A stretch of DNA of 64,000 nucleotides from Lewinellaceae bacterium (GTDB lineage Bacteria; Bacteroidota; Bacteroidia; Chitinophagales; Saprospiraceae). The position numbers and the translations under genes are program-made. A model generated the notes under the pieces. That model was not told where the DNA came from. It saw nothing but the letters and a program-made list of their open reading frames with translations, and did no database searches. The stretch spans positions 372,001-436,000 of the forward strand of contig JACJXW010000005.1 in assembly GCA_020636405.1 (NCBI GenBank), given 5' to 3'. Below are positions 9,610-18,177 of the stretch, one piece after another (positions within the stretch are counted from its first letter, which is position 1; every line of letters begins with the position of its first letter).

Positions 9610-10215
9610 ATGATGATAGATATCCAACAACTTGATTTTGCCAAAGGCGATGGCCTGATCCCCGCCATCGTCCAGGATGCCGACACGGGTAAAGTGCTGA
9701 TGTTGGGATACATGAACCGGGAAGCACTGGAAAAAACCCTGAAGGACGAGAAAGTCACCTTTTTCAGCCGCAGCAAGCAGCGCCTCTGGCAGAAGGGGGA
9801 ACGCTCCGGCAACTATCTGCGCCTGGTTGACATCCGGTCGGACTGCGACCACGATACCCTGCTGGTGATGGCCCACCCCCGCGGCCCGGTCTGCCACACA
9901 GGTACCGATACCTGCTGGGCGGAGGCCAACCGCCATGTCAACTTCCTCGCCCATTTGGAGCGTACCATCCACAGCCGCAAGGGGGCCGACCCTCATGTCT
10001 CCTATACGGCCCAGTTATTCGCCCGCGGCATCAACAAGGTCGCCCAGAAAGTCGGCGAAGAAGCCGTGGAGATGATCATCGAGGCCAAGGACGATAATGA
10101 AAAGCTATTCCTCAACGAGGCGGCCGACCTGATGTACCACTACCTGGTGCTGCTGGCGGCGAAGGGTTATCAGCTGGAAGATGTAGTCCGCGTACTGGAG
10201 GAGCGGCATAAGTGA
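9610..10215 (+). CDS. hisI: Bifunctional phosphoribosyl-AMP cyclohydrolase / phosphoribosyl-ATP pyrophosphatase
   Basis: This fusion carries out steps 2 and 3 of histidine synthesis. The N-terminal HisI half shows KGERSGN, then CDHDTLLV and CHTGTDTCW, which hold the zinc-binding cysteines. The C-terminal HisE half (from about residue 115) carries the MazG-like pattern KVGEEAVEMIIEAKD and LNEAADLMYHYLVLL. At 201 residues the length fits HisIE. The gene opens with ATGATG, so the start is at 9610 or 9613. It follows hisF directly and the two are probably cotranscribed. Confidence 0.95.
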   Translation: MMIDIQQLDFAKGDGLIPAIVQDADTGKVLMLGYMNREALEKTLKDEKVTFFSRSKQRLWQKGERSGNYLRLVDIRSDCDHDTLLVMAHPRGPVCHTGTDTCWAEANRHVNFLAHLERTIHSRKGADPHVSYTAQLFARGINKVAQKVGEEAVEMIIEAKDDNEKLFLNEAADLMYHYLVLLAAKGYQLEDVVRVLEERHK

Positions 10216-11688
10216 TCACTGCTGATAAGCAGGTAGCATGAACCAGAACGCCGCCCCCTGCCCCGGCTTGCTCTGCACCTGAATGGCCGCGTTGTGGATC
10301 TCCAGGATCTTCTTCACGATGGCCAGTCCCAGGCCGGTACCCACCTTTTTGTTCTCCACGGCCATGGATTTCCGGTAGCGCTCGAAGATGTGGGCCTGTT
10401 CGCCCTCGGGAATGCCGGGGCCGGTATCCGACACCCGCACTTCCACTCCCTTGATATGGTTCCTGAGCTGGATGCCCACCTTGCCGCCCGGCGGCGTAAA
10501 CTTCAGCGCATTGTCCATCAGGTTTTGCAGCACGCGTTCGACCAGGGCCACATCGGCGAAAACCAGGGGCAATTCCGGAGGGGTTTCCAACCGGATCTCA
10601 ATGTTTTTTTCCTGAGCGAGGATCTGGTATTTTACAGAAACGTCCTGCGCCAGTTCGGACAGCAGGAAGGGTTCCTTCTCGGGTTTTATCTGTTCGGCCT
10701 CCAGTTTGGAATATTCAAAAAGCTGGGCAACGAGTTTGGACAATTTCTCCGAGCTGTCCATGACGATCTCCAGGTATTTCCTTCGTTCCTCCGGCTGCAG
10801 TTGGCCTTCCTTCATCAACAGAGTCTCGATGTAGCCCTGAACGAGGGACAGGGGGGTACGCAGGTCGTGCGAGACATTGGCGATGAGTTCCTGCCGCAGG
10901 CGGTCCATAGATTTGAGCTGCTCGATGTTGGCCTCGATCTTATCCGCCATTTCGTTGAATGTGTCCGCCAGCAGGGTCAGGTCGCCTTTGGATTCCTCAG
11001 GGATGCGCACCTGGTAGTCCCCTTCTTTGAAGCGGCGCACCGTCTCCACTACCTGTCTCAGGTTGCGGGTGATCAGCCCGATAGCGATCAACCCGATGGC
11101 CAGGGCGACGGCCAGGGCCAGGAAGAACATATTGGCGCCCAGCTTAAGGATATAGCTGCCAAAGAGGTTGGACGTAACGGCGGCCTGCTCGGCGCCTGCC
11201 AGAATGATATAGGCATAGCCGGTAAGCTGTCCGCCTTCGATGACCGGGGCAGCGGAAAAGGCGTTTTGCTTTCCGGGGTTGCGGGGGTCGTCGCCCAATA
11301 CAAAGGCCGCCCCCTCGCTATCGATGAACTCCCGGACCGGGCCGAGGCTGACCCGCTCCAGCTTGACCGATTTATTGGGTACTACGTAATCGATGATCTT
11401 TCCTTCCGTATCCAACAGGTACACCTCTACACTGGGGTTGATGACCATCATGGAATGCATGATGTCGTGCGTGGCGGCGGTATCGGGCCGCCCGTCCACC
11501 AAAGGGCGGGCTTCCTTGACCAGTTGCCCGGCGATGCTGCCGTACAACCGCTGGTTGACTTCCTGCAGATACTGGCGGGCGGTGTAGGTGGTAATGAGCA
11601 TATAACCTACGCCCACAACGGCCAGGACCAGCAGCAGGGTGGCGGATATCTTCCAATAGAGGCGGTTTAGTCCGGTTGGTTGGTTCAT
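10216..11688 (-). CDS. Membrane sensor histidine kinase
   Basis: Start chosen at 11688 (MNQPTGLNRLYWKIS), 19 bases after the regulator's stop; a longer reading from 11739 would overlap that gene. The 490-residue protein has a first membrane segment at about 15-34, an extracytoplasmic sensor region to about 183, a second membrane segment at 184-205, a HAMP linker (205-258), a HisKA domain with phosphoacceptor H274 in NVSHDLRTPL, and an HATPase domain with N, G1 (DTGPGIP) and G2 (GTGLGLAI) boxes. It is translated after the OmpR-type regulator and should phosphorylate it. The signal is unknown. Confidence 0.92.
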   Translation of the reverse strand: MNQPTGLNRLYWKISATLLLVLAVVGVGYMLITTYTARQYLQEVNQRLYGSIAGQLVKEARPLVDGRPDTAATHDIMHSMMVINPSVEVYLLDTEGKIIDYVVPNKSVKLERVSLGPVREFIDSEGAAFVLGDDPRNPGKQNAFSAAPVIEGGQLTGYAYIILAGAEQAAVTSNLFGSYILKLGANMFFLALAVALAIGLIAIGLITRNLRQVVETVRRFKEGDYQVRIPEESKGDLTLLADTFNEMADKIEANIEQLKSMDRLRQELIANVSHDLRTPLSLVQGYIETLLMKEGQLQPEERRKYLEIVMDSSEKLSKLVAQLFEYSKLEAEQIKPEKEPFLLSELAQDVSVKYQILAQEKNIEIRLETPPELPLVFADVALVERVLQNLMDNALKFTPPGGKVGIQLRNHIKGVEVRVSDTGPGIPEGEQAHIFERYRKSMAVENKKVGTGLGLAIVKKILEIHNAAIQVQSKPGQGAAFWFMLPAYQQ

Positions 11689-11707
11689 GGTGAAGTGTGA
11701 TAAATGC

Positions 11708-12412
11708 TTAAAGCTCCTCATTAAACCGGTACCCCACACCCCAGGTCGTCAGGATATACTTCGGGTTGGCCATATCCGGTTCTATCTTGCTGCGCAGGCG
11801 GTTGATGTGAGAATTGACCGTATGCTCGTATCCGTCGAAATCGTACCCCCAGACCAGGTTGAGGATGCGGGAGCGGTCGTAGCTCTTACCAGGGTGGGAA
11901 GCCAGCAAGGCCAGTAGCTCGAACTCTTTGCGCGACAATTCCACCCGTTTTCCGTGCAGGGACACTTTCCTCCGGTCCAGGTCGATGGCCAGCTCGTCGA
12001 AGGACAGCCGGGAAGGAGCGGAGGAGGCGCCGGCAGGGACGGCCGCCATTTCCATGCGGCGCATCAGGGCCTTGGCGCGGGCGATGAACTCCCGCACGCT
12101 GAAAGGCTTGGTCAGGTAGTCGTCGGCTCCCAATTCCAGCCCCAACACCTTATCGATCTCTTCCGATTTGGCGGTCAACATCATAATGGGTGTTTGAACG
12201 CCTTCGGTACGCAAGTGCCGGCAAATTTCCAGGCCGTCGATCCCGGGCAACATGATGTCCAGAATGATCAGGTCAAAAACTCCGGCCCTGGCTTTGGCCA
12301 GGCCTTCTTCTCCATGAAAAGATTTTTCCAGAGTGAAGTTGAGGTCTTTGAGGTGGATCTCCAGCAGGTCGACAATATTGTGGTCATCTTCGATCACCAG
12401 TACATTTTTCAT
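11708..12412 (-). CDS. OmpR-family response regulator
   Basis: Start chosen at 12412 (MKNVLVIEDD), because the receiver domain begins there; an in-frame ATG at 12433 adds seven unlikely residues. The receiver domain carries the acidic pair ED(D) at 8-10, phosphoacceptor D52 in LIILDIMLPG, and the conserved lysine in YLTKPFS. The C-terminal winged helix (from about 135) ends in VNSHINRLRSKI and TTWGVGYRF, typical of OmpR/PhoB. It is first in an operon with the histidine kinase. The kinase-regulator pair resembles BaeSR/PhoRP-type systems, but I cannot assign its regulon. Confidence 0.94.
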   Translation of the reverse strand: MKNVLVIEDDHNIVDLLEIHLKDLNFTLEKSFHGEEGLAKARAGVFDLIILDIMLPGIDGLEICRHLRTEGVQTPIMMLTAKSEEIDKVLGLELGADDYLTKPFSVREFIARAKALMRRMEMAAVPAGASSAPSRLSFDELAIDLDRRKVSLHGKRVELSRKEFELLALLASHPGKSYDRSRILNLVWGYDFDGYEHTVNSHINRLRSKIEPDMANPKYILTTWGVGYRFNEEL

Positions 12413-12760
12413 AATCGGGAGGATTGTATGCAAGGGTCAAGTTAAAAACCAGGTATCACAAAAGCATCACAGAACCTTTGCAATTCTAATACAACTCTAT
12501 CGACTGGGGAGTTGAGCCACCCTGCTTCATAAAGGCTGGAACTGCCTTATGTGTCTCGGCCAAGACGATTGAGGGGGGGGAGTGAGGTGTGTGGATAGTA
12601 GTTAAGGGTTTGGTTAACAGTGGTTTAGTTGCATTTTTTTCGACTGTGATAGTCTTGTGATCTTTTCGTGATTCCCAAGGGCTGGCCATCCTTTAGTTTT
12701 GTGTCCGACATTGGATAATAGCCAATTAATGAAATCAGATAACCAAAAAATGATCTTGCC
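12413..12760. other. 348-bp divergent intergenic region
   Basis: It lies between the response regulator (minus) and the DM13 lipoprotein gene (plus). The plus-strand promoter candidate at 12694-12701 is the only clear element. There is a run of eight G at about 12573-12580. No convincing small gene is seen. Confidence 0.5.
12694..12701 (+). promoter_or_regulatory. Bacteroidota -7 element for the DM13/beta-barrel genes
   Basis: TAGTTTTG is an exact match to TAnnTTTG, 60 bases before the lipoprotein ATG. No good -33 TTTG lies at the expected distance, which lowers confidence. Confidence 0.45.
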
Positions 12761-13213
12761 ATGAAAAGTTTAACCACCCTGCTTTTGGCCTCTTTCGTGC
12801 TCTTCCTTGCCAGTTGTAACAAAGAAGATGAAAAAATTCAAATCATCGATTCCAGCCAGCCTGTCGGTGAACTGACGGTTCTTCGGTCTGGTACTTTTGT
12901 CGCGCAGAACGGGACGCCTTCTGCCGGCGCCGCAGCTCTGGGAACAGATGAGGATGGGGCCTATTTCCTCCGGTTCGGTTCCGATTTTATTACGGAACTG
13001 GGTACCGGTACGGTAACAGTCTATCTTTCTACTTCCGACACTTTTATGGCTGACCCCGGTAACGGGAACCCGGACCTCCGACTGGCAGGCATTGTTGACA
13101 ACAATGGCGAGAGCTTTTTTAAACTCAACGGCGCCATTGACGCCAAATTCAATTATGTGATCCTTTGGTGTGGTTCGGCAAATATCCCTTTTGGATATGC
13201 CCAATTGCAGTAG
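12761..13213 (+). CDS. DM13-domain lipoprotein (unit 1)
   Basis: A 150-residue lipoprotein. The signal peptide ends in lipobox LASC with the lipidated cysteine at 19. Residues from about 37 to the end match the DM13 pattern: RSGTFVAQNG, a central FLRFGSDFITELGTG strand pair, and the closing VILWCGSANIPFGYAQL with the conserved cysteine. DM13 has been proposed from comparative work to be a redox or electron-transfer domain; its biochemical role in bacteria is not settled. The gene is followed by a small beta-barrel, and the same pair recurs at 14269-15886, so the lipoprotein probably works with the barrel at the outer membrane. Confidence 0.8.
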   Translation: MKSLTTLLLASFVLFLASCNKEDEKIQIIDSSQPVGELTVLRSGTFVAQNGTPSAGAAALGTDEDGAYFLRFGSDFITELGTGTVTVYLSTSDTFMADPGNGNPDLRLAGIVDNNGESFFKLNGAIDAKFNYVILWCGSANIPFGYAQLQ

Positions 13214-13274
13214 GATTTGAGCCTACCCTGATGTAAGCAGAATTCCTTGCCCATATCTTATTTGTACAATGAAC

Positions 13275-13312
13275 GGCGTACACCGGGAGCCTTGGCCGGT
13301 AGGGTGTACGCC
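13275..13312. repeat. 10-bp inverted repeat in the leader of beta-barrel 1
   Basis: GGCGTACACC (13275-13284) and its complement GGTGTACGCC (13303-13312) flank an 18-base loop. The hairpin lies 22 bases before the ATG at 13334. No T-run follows, so it is not a typical terminator; it could be an RNA element that sets the ratio of lipoprotein to barrel. Confidence 0.45.
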
Positions 13313-13333
13313 GCCATAACCTCCCTCCTGGAC

Positions 13334-14200
13334 ATGAAGAATATTCCGTGGATCTTTTTGATTGCCTTAATCTTATTAGCCAGTCTGCTGAGTGCACAGA
13401 GTGGCTGGATAAAAGAAAAAGGCGCACTTTACGCACAGTCGGGTTTCTTTGCCTTTTCCTCCAGAAATTACTACAATATTGATGGCTTGCTATTAAACGA
13501 AGGAGGGGCTATTTCCACGAGGATCTTCAGCGTTTACGGAGAATATGGTTTAAGTTCCCGGGTCACAATGGCCGGCAATTTTCCCTGGTTGGTTCAGAAT
13601 AAATTTTCTACCTCCAATACAGTTTCCGGGGTGGGAGATATTCGCCTGGATCTTCGGTACGGCATCAATCAGCAAAAGCTCCCCATCTCCTTCGCAATAG
13701 GAGTAGAGTTGCCTACCGGAAAGAAGAACCTGCTGGCCACTGCCAAAGAGCCCAATGCCTTCGGGGTCGTTGAACGCATCAACTTGCCTACCGGTGACGG
13801 AGAGTGGAATCTGCTGGCCACGGTAGCGGTGTCGCGCTCCTTTTGGGCGGGGCGAGGATATGGTTCTGCATTTTCAACATATAACCTGCGCACTCAGAAT
13901 TATTCCGGCCAGGTCCGCCTTGGTTTGGAGCTGGGAGCTCAGCCCTTTTCCGGCCTTTGGGTGTTCGGCAAGCTTTTTACCCAGCTCAAAGGGTTAGAGG
14001 GTAGCAGCAATGACCTATCTTTTTTCCGGGCTGAAGGAACTACTTTTACCCAACTGTCCTTTGGAGGACAGTATATGGTATTACAACAATGGGGCGTAAC
14101 CGCTTCTTTTTTTCTGCCCGTTAATAACTTTGTTACCGAATTTAAAAATATTTACACTGCTCCTGCTTTTTCTTTAGGGCTGGTGTATCAATCTAAATGA
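13334..14200 (+). CDS. Small outer-membrane beta-barrel protein (unit 1)
   Basis: Start placed at 13334 (MKNIPWIFLIALILL), which gives a clean signal peptide ending LLSAQ; a longer frame from 13247 would include the hairpin region and 29 unlikely residues. The mature 266 residues consist of alternating strands rich in Y, F and G (GALYAQSGFFAFSSRNYY, GDIRLDLRYGI, ISFAIGVELPTG), as in porin-like or Phenol_MetA_deg-type barrels. It is exactly 288 residues, the same length as the barrel at 15020, and shares the GDIRLDLRYG/GDTDVGLKYG landmark, so the two are paralogues. The transported compound is unknown. Confidence 0.75.
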   Translation: MKNIPWIFLIALILLASLLSAQSGWIKEKGALYAQSGFFAFSSRNYYNIDGLLLNEGGAISTRIFSVYGEYGLSSRVTMAGNFPWLVQNKFSTSNTVSGVGDIRLDLRYGINQQKLPISFAIGVELPTGKKNLLATAKEPNAFGVVERINLPTGDGEWNLLATVAVSRSFWAGRGYGSAFSTYNLRTQNYSGQVRLGLELGAQPFSGLWVFGKLFTQLKGLEGSSNDLSFFRAEGTTFTQLSFGGQYMVLQQWGVTASFFLPVNNFVTEFKNIYTAPAFSLGLVYQSK

Positions 14201-14268
14201 ACGGCAGGTTCGAAGCATTCTTCCTTAGATCTATCATGATATTGATTACTGCTCAAAAGTAAATGCAT

Positions 14269-14946
14269 ATGAGGTATGTTATTTATCTTCTTATCCTCTT
14301 CTCACTTTCTGGTTGTATCGGAGACGATATCATCTTCGATACTGTGCCCGAAGCCGTTCGCATCCTGAATCCCCTGGATTCCCTGACAGTGGGAAATACG
14401 CATCAATTTGAGGCCCGCTTCACGAACAACATTGGCCAGGCTGAGGAAAGGAACGTTATCTGGTCCTGTTCCGATGAAGCGGTAATGTCGGTTGATGAAA
14501 ATGGGCTGGCTACTGGCCTGGCTGAAGGTAAGGCCACCATCACCGCCGAGGTGCTGCTCGATGGGCAAGCGCCGGTGAGCGATGCTGTCGAAGTTGTAGT
14601 GAGTGAAGAAGAGGTGGTCGGCAACCCTTCGGAGCCGCGTAGGGGCATGATCCGCACCACCAGTTCCTATCTTTTGGAAGGCAGCTTCACCCTCCGGCAG
14701 GATGGCGACGATATTGTCCTGGAGTTCGGCGATGATTACCGTGCCTCCACCAGCCTGCCCGGCCTGTACGTATACCTGACGAACAACCCGGCAACGGCTA
14801 ACAACGCTTTCGAGATCGGCAGGGTGCAAACTTTCAGTGGCGGCCACAGTTATCGCATCAGCGGCGTCGGGCTGAATGATTACGACTATCTGCTTTACTG
14901 GTGTAAGCCGTTCAGCGTGAAGGTAGGCGACGGGGCGATCGAGTAG
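14269..14946 (+). CDS. Lipoprotein with bacterial Ig-like and DM13 domains (unit 2)
   Basis: Start placed at the second ATG (14269, MRYVIYLLILF); the first is at 14263. The lipobox is SLSGC with cysteine 16. Residues 30-115 form a BIG_2 Ig-like domain (DSLTVGNTHQFEARF, VMSVDENGLATGLAEGKATITAEV). From about 125 a DM13 domain follows: LEGSFTLRQDGDDIVLEF, LPGLYVYLTN and YDYLLYWCKPFSVKVGDGAI, again with the conserved cysteine. It differs from the first DM13 lipoprotein by the added Ig domain, which may lift the DM13 domain away from the membrane. It sits directly between the two beta-barrel genes and is probably cotranscribed with them. Confidence 0.8.
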   Translation: MRYVIYLLILFSLSGCIGDDIIFDTVPEAVRILNPLDSLTVGNTHQFEARFTNNIGQAEERNVIWSCSDEAVMSVDENGLATGLAEGKATITAEVLLDGQAPVSDAVEVVVSEEEVVGNPSEPRRGMIRTTSSYLLEGSFTLRQDGDDIVLEFGDDYRASTSLPGLYVYLTNNPATANNAFEIGRVQTFSGGHSYRISGVGLNDYDYLLYWCKPFSVKVGDGAIE

Positions 14947-15019
14947 AGGGTTTCAGTGTTGAACGGCCTCATTGTCGGGCCATCCGATTTAACCACCACA
15001 TTCAATTAAAAAAAAGACC

Positions 15020-15886
15020 ATGAAAAGAAATGGCTTCATCCTGATAGTTCTGTTCCTTCTGGCCCATGTTTCCTACGCCGGCGGCGGGTGGCCCCAGCCC
15101 AAAGGCAAAGGCTATTTCAAGCTCAGTGAATGGTGGGTCATTTCCAACCGGCACTACACCGAAGTGGGCCTCCTGGACCCCAATGTGACCAATGGCATTT
15201 TCAACACCAGCCTTTATGCCGAATATGGTTTCACCAACCGGCTGACCGGGGTGCTGTATTTTCCCTTCTTCAGCCGCGCCTATTTCAACAACACCGTTTC
15301 CGGTACCACCGGAGAGGTGATCATCCCCGGAGAGGCCATCAATACCGTGGGGGATACGGACGTTGGGCTCAAATATGGAATCCTCACCAAGGGCCCGATA
15401 GCCCTCAGCGCGACCCTTACACTGGGGCTGCCTCTGGGCAATAACAGCGGCGGGAGCGCCGGCAACCTTCAAACCGGTGACGGCGAGTTCAATCAATTGC
15501 TTCAGCTCGATGCCGGTAAAGGCTTCCGCATCGGTAAGGTGGACGCCTATGCCAACGCCTACTTCGGCTTTAACAACCGCACCAACGATTTTTCCGACGA
15601 ACTCCGTTTCGGCATTGAGGGCGGCGCCACTTTCCTGAATGGGCGCCTCACCGCTATCCTGCGCCTTTTCGGCGTACAAAGCCTCAACAACGGTGCGCTG
15701 CCCAGCGAGCTGTCCAACAGCACCAGCATCTTTGCCAACAATACCGAGCATTTGAGCTTTTCGCCGGAGTTGGCGTACAACATTACGGATAAATGGGGGG
15801 TGTCGGTAAGCACGGGCAGGGCACTATCGGGTAGGTTGATCTTTGCGAACCCGTCGTATAGTGTGGGGGTGTTTGTGAAATTGTAG
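15020..15886 (+). CDS. Small outer-membrane beta-barrel protein (unit 2)
   Basis: A signal peptide (MKRNGFILIVLFLLAHVSYA) is followed by about 268 residues of amphipathic beta strands: KGYFKLSEWWVISNRHY, SLYAEYGFTNRLTGVLYFP, GDTDVGLKYGI, LRFGIEGGATFLNGRL, and a last strand ending YSVGVFVKL with a C-terminal hydrophobic residue, typical of outer-membrane barrels. It has the same length as, and shares landmarks with, the barrel at 13334. A strong hairpin terminator follows at 15918, ending the four-gene cluster. The ligand is unknown. Confidence 0.78.
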   Translation: MKRNGFILIVLFLLAHVSYAGGGWPQPKGKGYFKLSEWWVISNRHYTEVGLLDPNVTNGIFNTSLYAEYGFTNRLTGVLYFPFFSRAYFNNTVSGTTGEVIIPGEAINTVGDTDVGLKYGILTKGPIALSATLTLGLPLGNNSGGSAGNLQTGDGEFNQLLQLDAGKGFRIGKVDAYANAYFGFNNRTNDFSDELRFGIEGGATFLNGRLTAILRLFGVQSLNNGALPSELSNSTSIFANNTEHLSFSPELAYNITDKWGVSVSTGRALSGRLIFANPSYSVGVFVKL

Positions 15887-15917
15887 CGGCGTTTTGGCTG
15901 CCGATTTTCGCCGATTT

Positions 15918-15968
15918 TTCGCCAATTAGTGAGCAGGAGAACTCCAGTCTCCTGCTCACTTGGCGAAA
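15918..15968 (+). terminator. Long hairpin ending the DM13/beta-barrel cluster
   Basis: AGTGAGCAGGAGA (15928-15940) pairs perfectly with 15948-15960 around a 7-base loop. The stem extends outward, TTTCGCCA (15917-15924) with TGGCGAAA (15961-15968), after a 3-base bulge. It lies about 30 bases past the stop at 15886. The T-tract is short (ATTATCC follows). Confidence 0.6.
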
Positions 15969-16118
15969 TTATCCTTTTTCCAGTGAAAAAACAGGGACAG
16001 AAACTGCCTCGTTTTACACCAGTAATTTAGAGGTTATTAGTAACCTTTTTTGGAATAAGGCATTGATAGCCAGTTGCTGGCAATTTTTGTAAGATGCGCC
16101 TGGTGCACTTGGGGAAAT

Positions 16119-17108
16119 CTACTTCACCAGCCCAAAAAACTGCGCTGCCCAGTAAGAAGAGTGAAAATCCAGGTCTTTGGCGAATTGCCCTTCGGCGCCG
16201 CCTTGTGTGGGCCCTTCACCCGGGTCGACGGCGATGGCGTGCCCCAGTCCGTCGAGGTCATAGCGGAGAAGGACGGTTGCGCCGGTGCTGTCCTGGTAGG
16301 CCGTGCGCCGGGCCTGTTCATTGCCATTGACGATTTCCACCTCTGCGGGAGCCTCCGGGTCGATATCATAAAGGCTGGCCCATTGTTTGGCCAACTCCTG
16401 GGCATTGGTAATGTTGACGACAGGGTCATCCACGCCGTGGAAGATCGCCAGGGCCGGGTAGGGGGCGGTAAATCCTTCGTTCTGGCGGCGTACCCGGGCT
16501 TCCCATTCTTCCGAAGGCAGGGTGATTTCCCCTTTCATCGCCTGCAGTCCGGTAGTCAGGTCGGCGGCGGCGGCGTAGGGGATGCCCGACATGACAGCCC
16601 CCGCCCGGAAAGCCTCCGGGTAGGCAGCCAGCATCACGGCCGCCATGGCGCCTCCGGCAGAAATGCCGGTGACGTACACCTTCGTGCTGTCCAATGGCAA
16701 TTTTTTGAAAACAAAAGACATCATCTGGCGGATGGAGCGGGCTTCGCCACTACCCTTGCTGATGTCTTCCGGGACAAACCAGTTGAAGCAGTTGTTGAGG
16801 TTGTTGACGCGTTTCTGCTGCGGGTAGAGTACGGCAAAGCCGTGGGCGTCTGCCAGTTGGTTCCAGCCGCTGAGCCGGGCAATCTCGTCGGCGTCCTGAA
16901 CACAGCCGTGAAGGACGACAACAAGGGGCGCATCGGCAGGCAGGGTCTCGGGGGTATAGTAATAACCGTTCAGGTTGCCCGGATTGTCACCGAAGTTCTG
17001 AATTTCGACCAGGCCGGTATCGGCAGCAGGCTGGCAGGCTGCCATCGTGGCGGCAATGTAGAGACTGATAGCAGGAATGTGGATCATTGTAGTTTTGGTT
17101 TTACACAT
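16119..17108 (-). CDS. PHB-depolymerase/feruloyl-esterase-type lipoprotein hydrolase
   Basis: An alpha/beta hydrolase of the esterase PHB depolymerase family (329 residues). The start at 17108 keeps two lysines ahead of the hydrophobic core; the lipobox is TMAAC. Visible features are the oxyanion-hole motif VVVLHGCVQD, the nucleophile elbow GISAG (serine near 149), the acid in FHGVDDPVV and the catalytic histidine in LGHAI. It should cleave ester bonds of a hydroxyacid polymer or a plant-type feruloyl ester outside the cytoplasm; the sequence does not choose between them. It lies downstream of modC on the same strand with 73 bases between, so shared transcription with the Mo genes is possible but functionally odd. 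Confidence 0.85.
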   Translation of the reverse strand: MCKTKTTMIHIPAISLYIAATMAACQPAADTGLVEIQNFGDNPGNLNGYYYTPETLPADAPLVVVLHGCVQDADEIARLSGWNQLADAHGFAVLYPQQKRVNNLNNCFNWFVPEDISKGSGEARSIRQMMSFVFKKLPLDSTKVYVTGISAGGAMAAVMLAAYPEAFRAGAVMSGIPYAAAADLTTGLQAMKGEITLPSEEWEARVRRQNEGFTAPYPALAIFHGVDDPVVNITNAQELAKQWASLYDIDPEAPAEVEIVNGNEQARRTAYQDSTGATVLLRYDLDGLGHAIAVDPGEGPTQGGAEGQFAKDLDFHSSYWAAQFFGLVK

Positions 17109-17181
17109 GATTTTTCTGGTTTAGCTTCAGTATGACAAGGCCATCGTTCAACCCTCTGACAATGGAACATTTTTGTTCCCC

Positions 17182-18051
17182 TTACCGCACCAACTCCGGA
17201 TCGAACGCCTGAAAGCTCACCGTTACGCCGTCCCCCGGCTGCAGGTTTTGAATATCACGGGGCATGGCCGGCACCCGCACCACGTTGTTGCCGATCAACA
17301 CGTTGATGGCAAATCCGGCTCCGTCCTCCTCGATCGTCAGGACCTCGCCGGACAGGCGCAAATCCCCTTCTCTGCCACTGGAAAAGAGCACCGACGCAGG
17401 CAGGTCGGGCTGGCTGATCTGTCCTTGTTGCAGAGCCACTACCCGGCTGGCAAGCTTGAAGATCTCCCGGTAATCGTGGCTGACGAGTATAGTGGTAAGT
17501 TGAAAGGCCTCGTGAAGGCGCAGGATATAGTTTTGCAACTTGGCGCGAATACCGGCATCAAGGGCGGAGAGCGGCTCGTCGAGCAGCAGCAGGCGGGGCC
17601 TCCGCACAAGGGCGCGCGCCAGGGCCACCCGTTGCTGCTGGCCGCCGGAGAGCATAGCAGGATAGGCGCCTTCCAGCTCCGTTAGTTCGGTGATCGCCAT
17701 TAGCTCGCTGACAATCCCTGGATCCTGTTTTTTCGAAAGGGCGAATTCCAGGTTTTGGCGGACCGTCATATTGGGAAAAAGGGCATAGTCCTGAAAGACC
17801 ATTCCAACGTTGCGCTCCTGCGGGCGCCGGCGGACCCCCTGCCGGGTATCCAGCCACACCTGGCCGTCAAAATGGATGAAGCCTTCATCGGCTGCTGCCA
17901 GGCCTGCCAGCAAGCGCAACAGCGTTGTCTTTCCGCTGCCTGAAGGGCCGGTAATAGCCAGGAATTCCCCCTGTCCGATCTCCAGCTTTACGTCGAGTTG
18001 CAGCGGCCCGTCGCCGGCGCTCAGTAATTTTTTCAAGTGGATCTCAATCAT
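17182..18051 (-). CDS. modC: Molybdate ABC transporter ATP-binding protein
   Basis: The ATPase of a molybdate/tungstate importer. Walker A is GPSGSGKTT (about 35-43), the Q-loop is FQDYALFP, the signature is LSGGQQQR, Walker B is LLLLDEPLSALD and the switch histidine lies in LVSHD. After about residue 215 a C-terminal domain (INVLIGNNVVRVP, LQPGDGVTVSF) has the look of a TOBE/Mop-like regulatory domain. The assignment to molybdate rather than another anion rests on modB and the molybdopterin genes upstream on the same strand. The modB-modC gap is 126 bases and holds a short repeat. Confidence 0.88.
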   Translation of the reverse strand: MIEIHLKKLLSAGDGPLQLDVKLEIGQGEFLAITGPSGSGKTTLLRLLAGLAAADEGFIHFDGQVWLDTRQGVRRRPQERNVGMVFQDYALFPNMTVRQNLEFALSKKQDPGIVSELMAITELTELEGAYPAMLSGGQQQRVALARALVRRPRLLLLDEPLSALDAGIRAKLQNYILRLHEAFQLTTILVSHDYREIFKLASRVVALQQGQISQPDLPASVLFSSGREGDLRLSGEVLTIEEDGAGFAINVLIGNNVVRVPAMPRDIQNLQPGDGVTVSFQAFDPELVR

Positions 18052-18091
18052 AATTCTCGCCAGTCCGGGTGGAAAGATACGGTAAAATAAT

Positions 18092-18117
18092 GTGTATCAG
18101 TGTATCAAGTGTATCAG
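18092..18117. repeat. Short direct repeat between modB and modC
   Basis: Three near-identical copies of GTGTATCA(G/A) at intervals of 8-9 bases. Similar short-period repeats occur in other spacers of this window. No coding role is seen. Confidence 0.5.
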
Positions 18118-18177
18118 GGAACAGGGTATTAGATTAGGCGCCTGGCCCCATCCGGCAACCCAACAACGCTCTACCCC

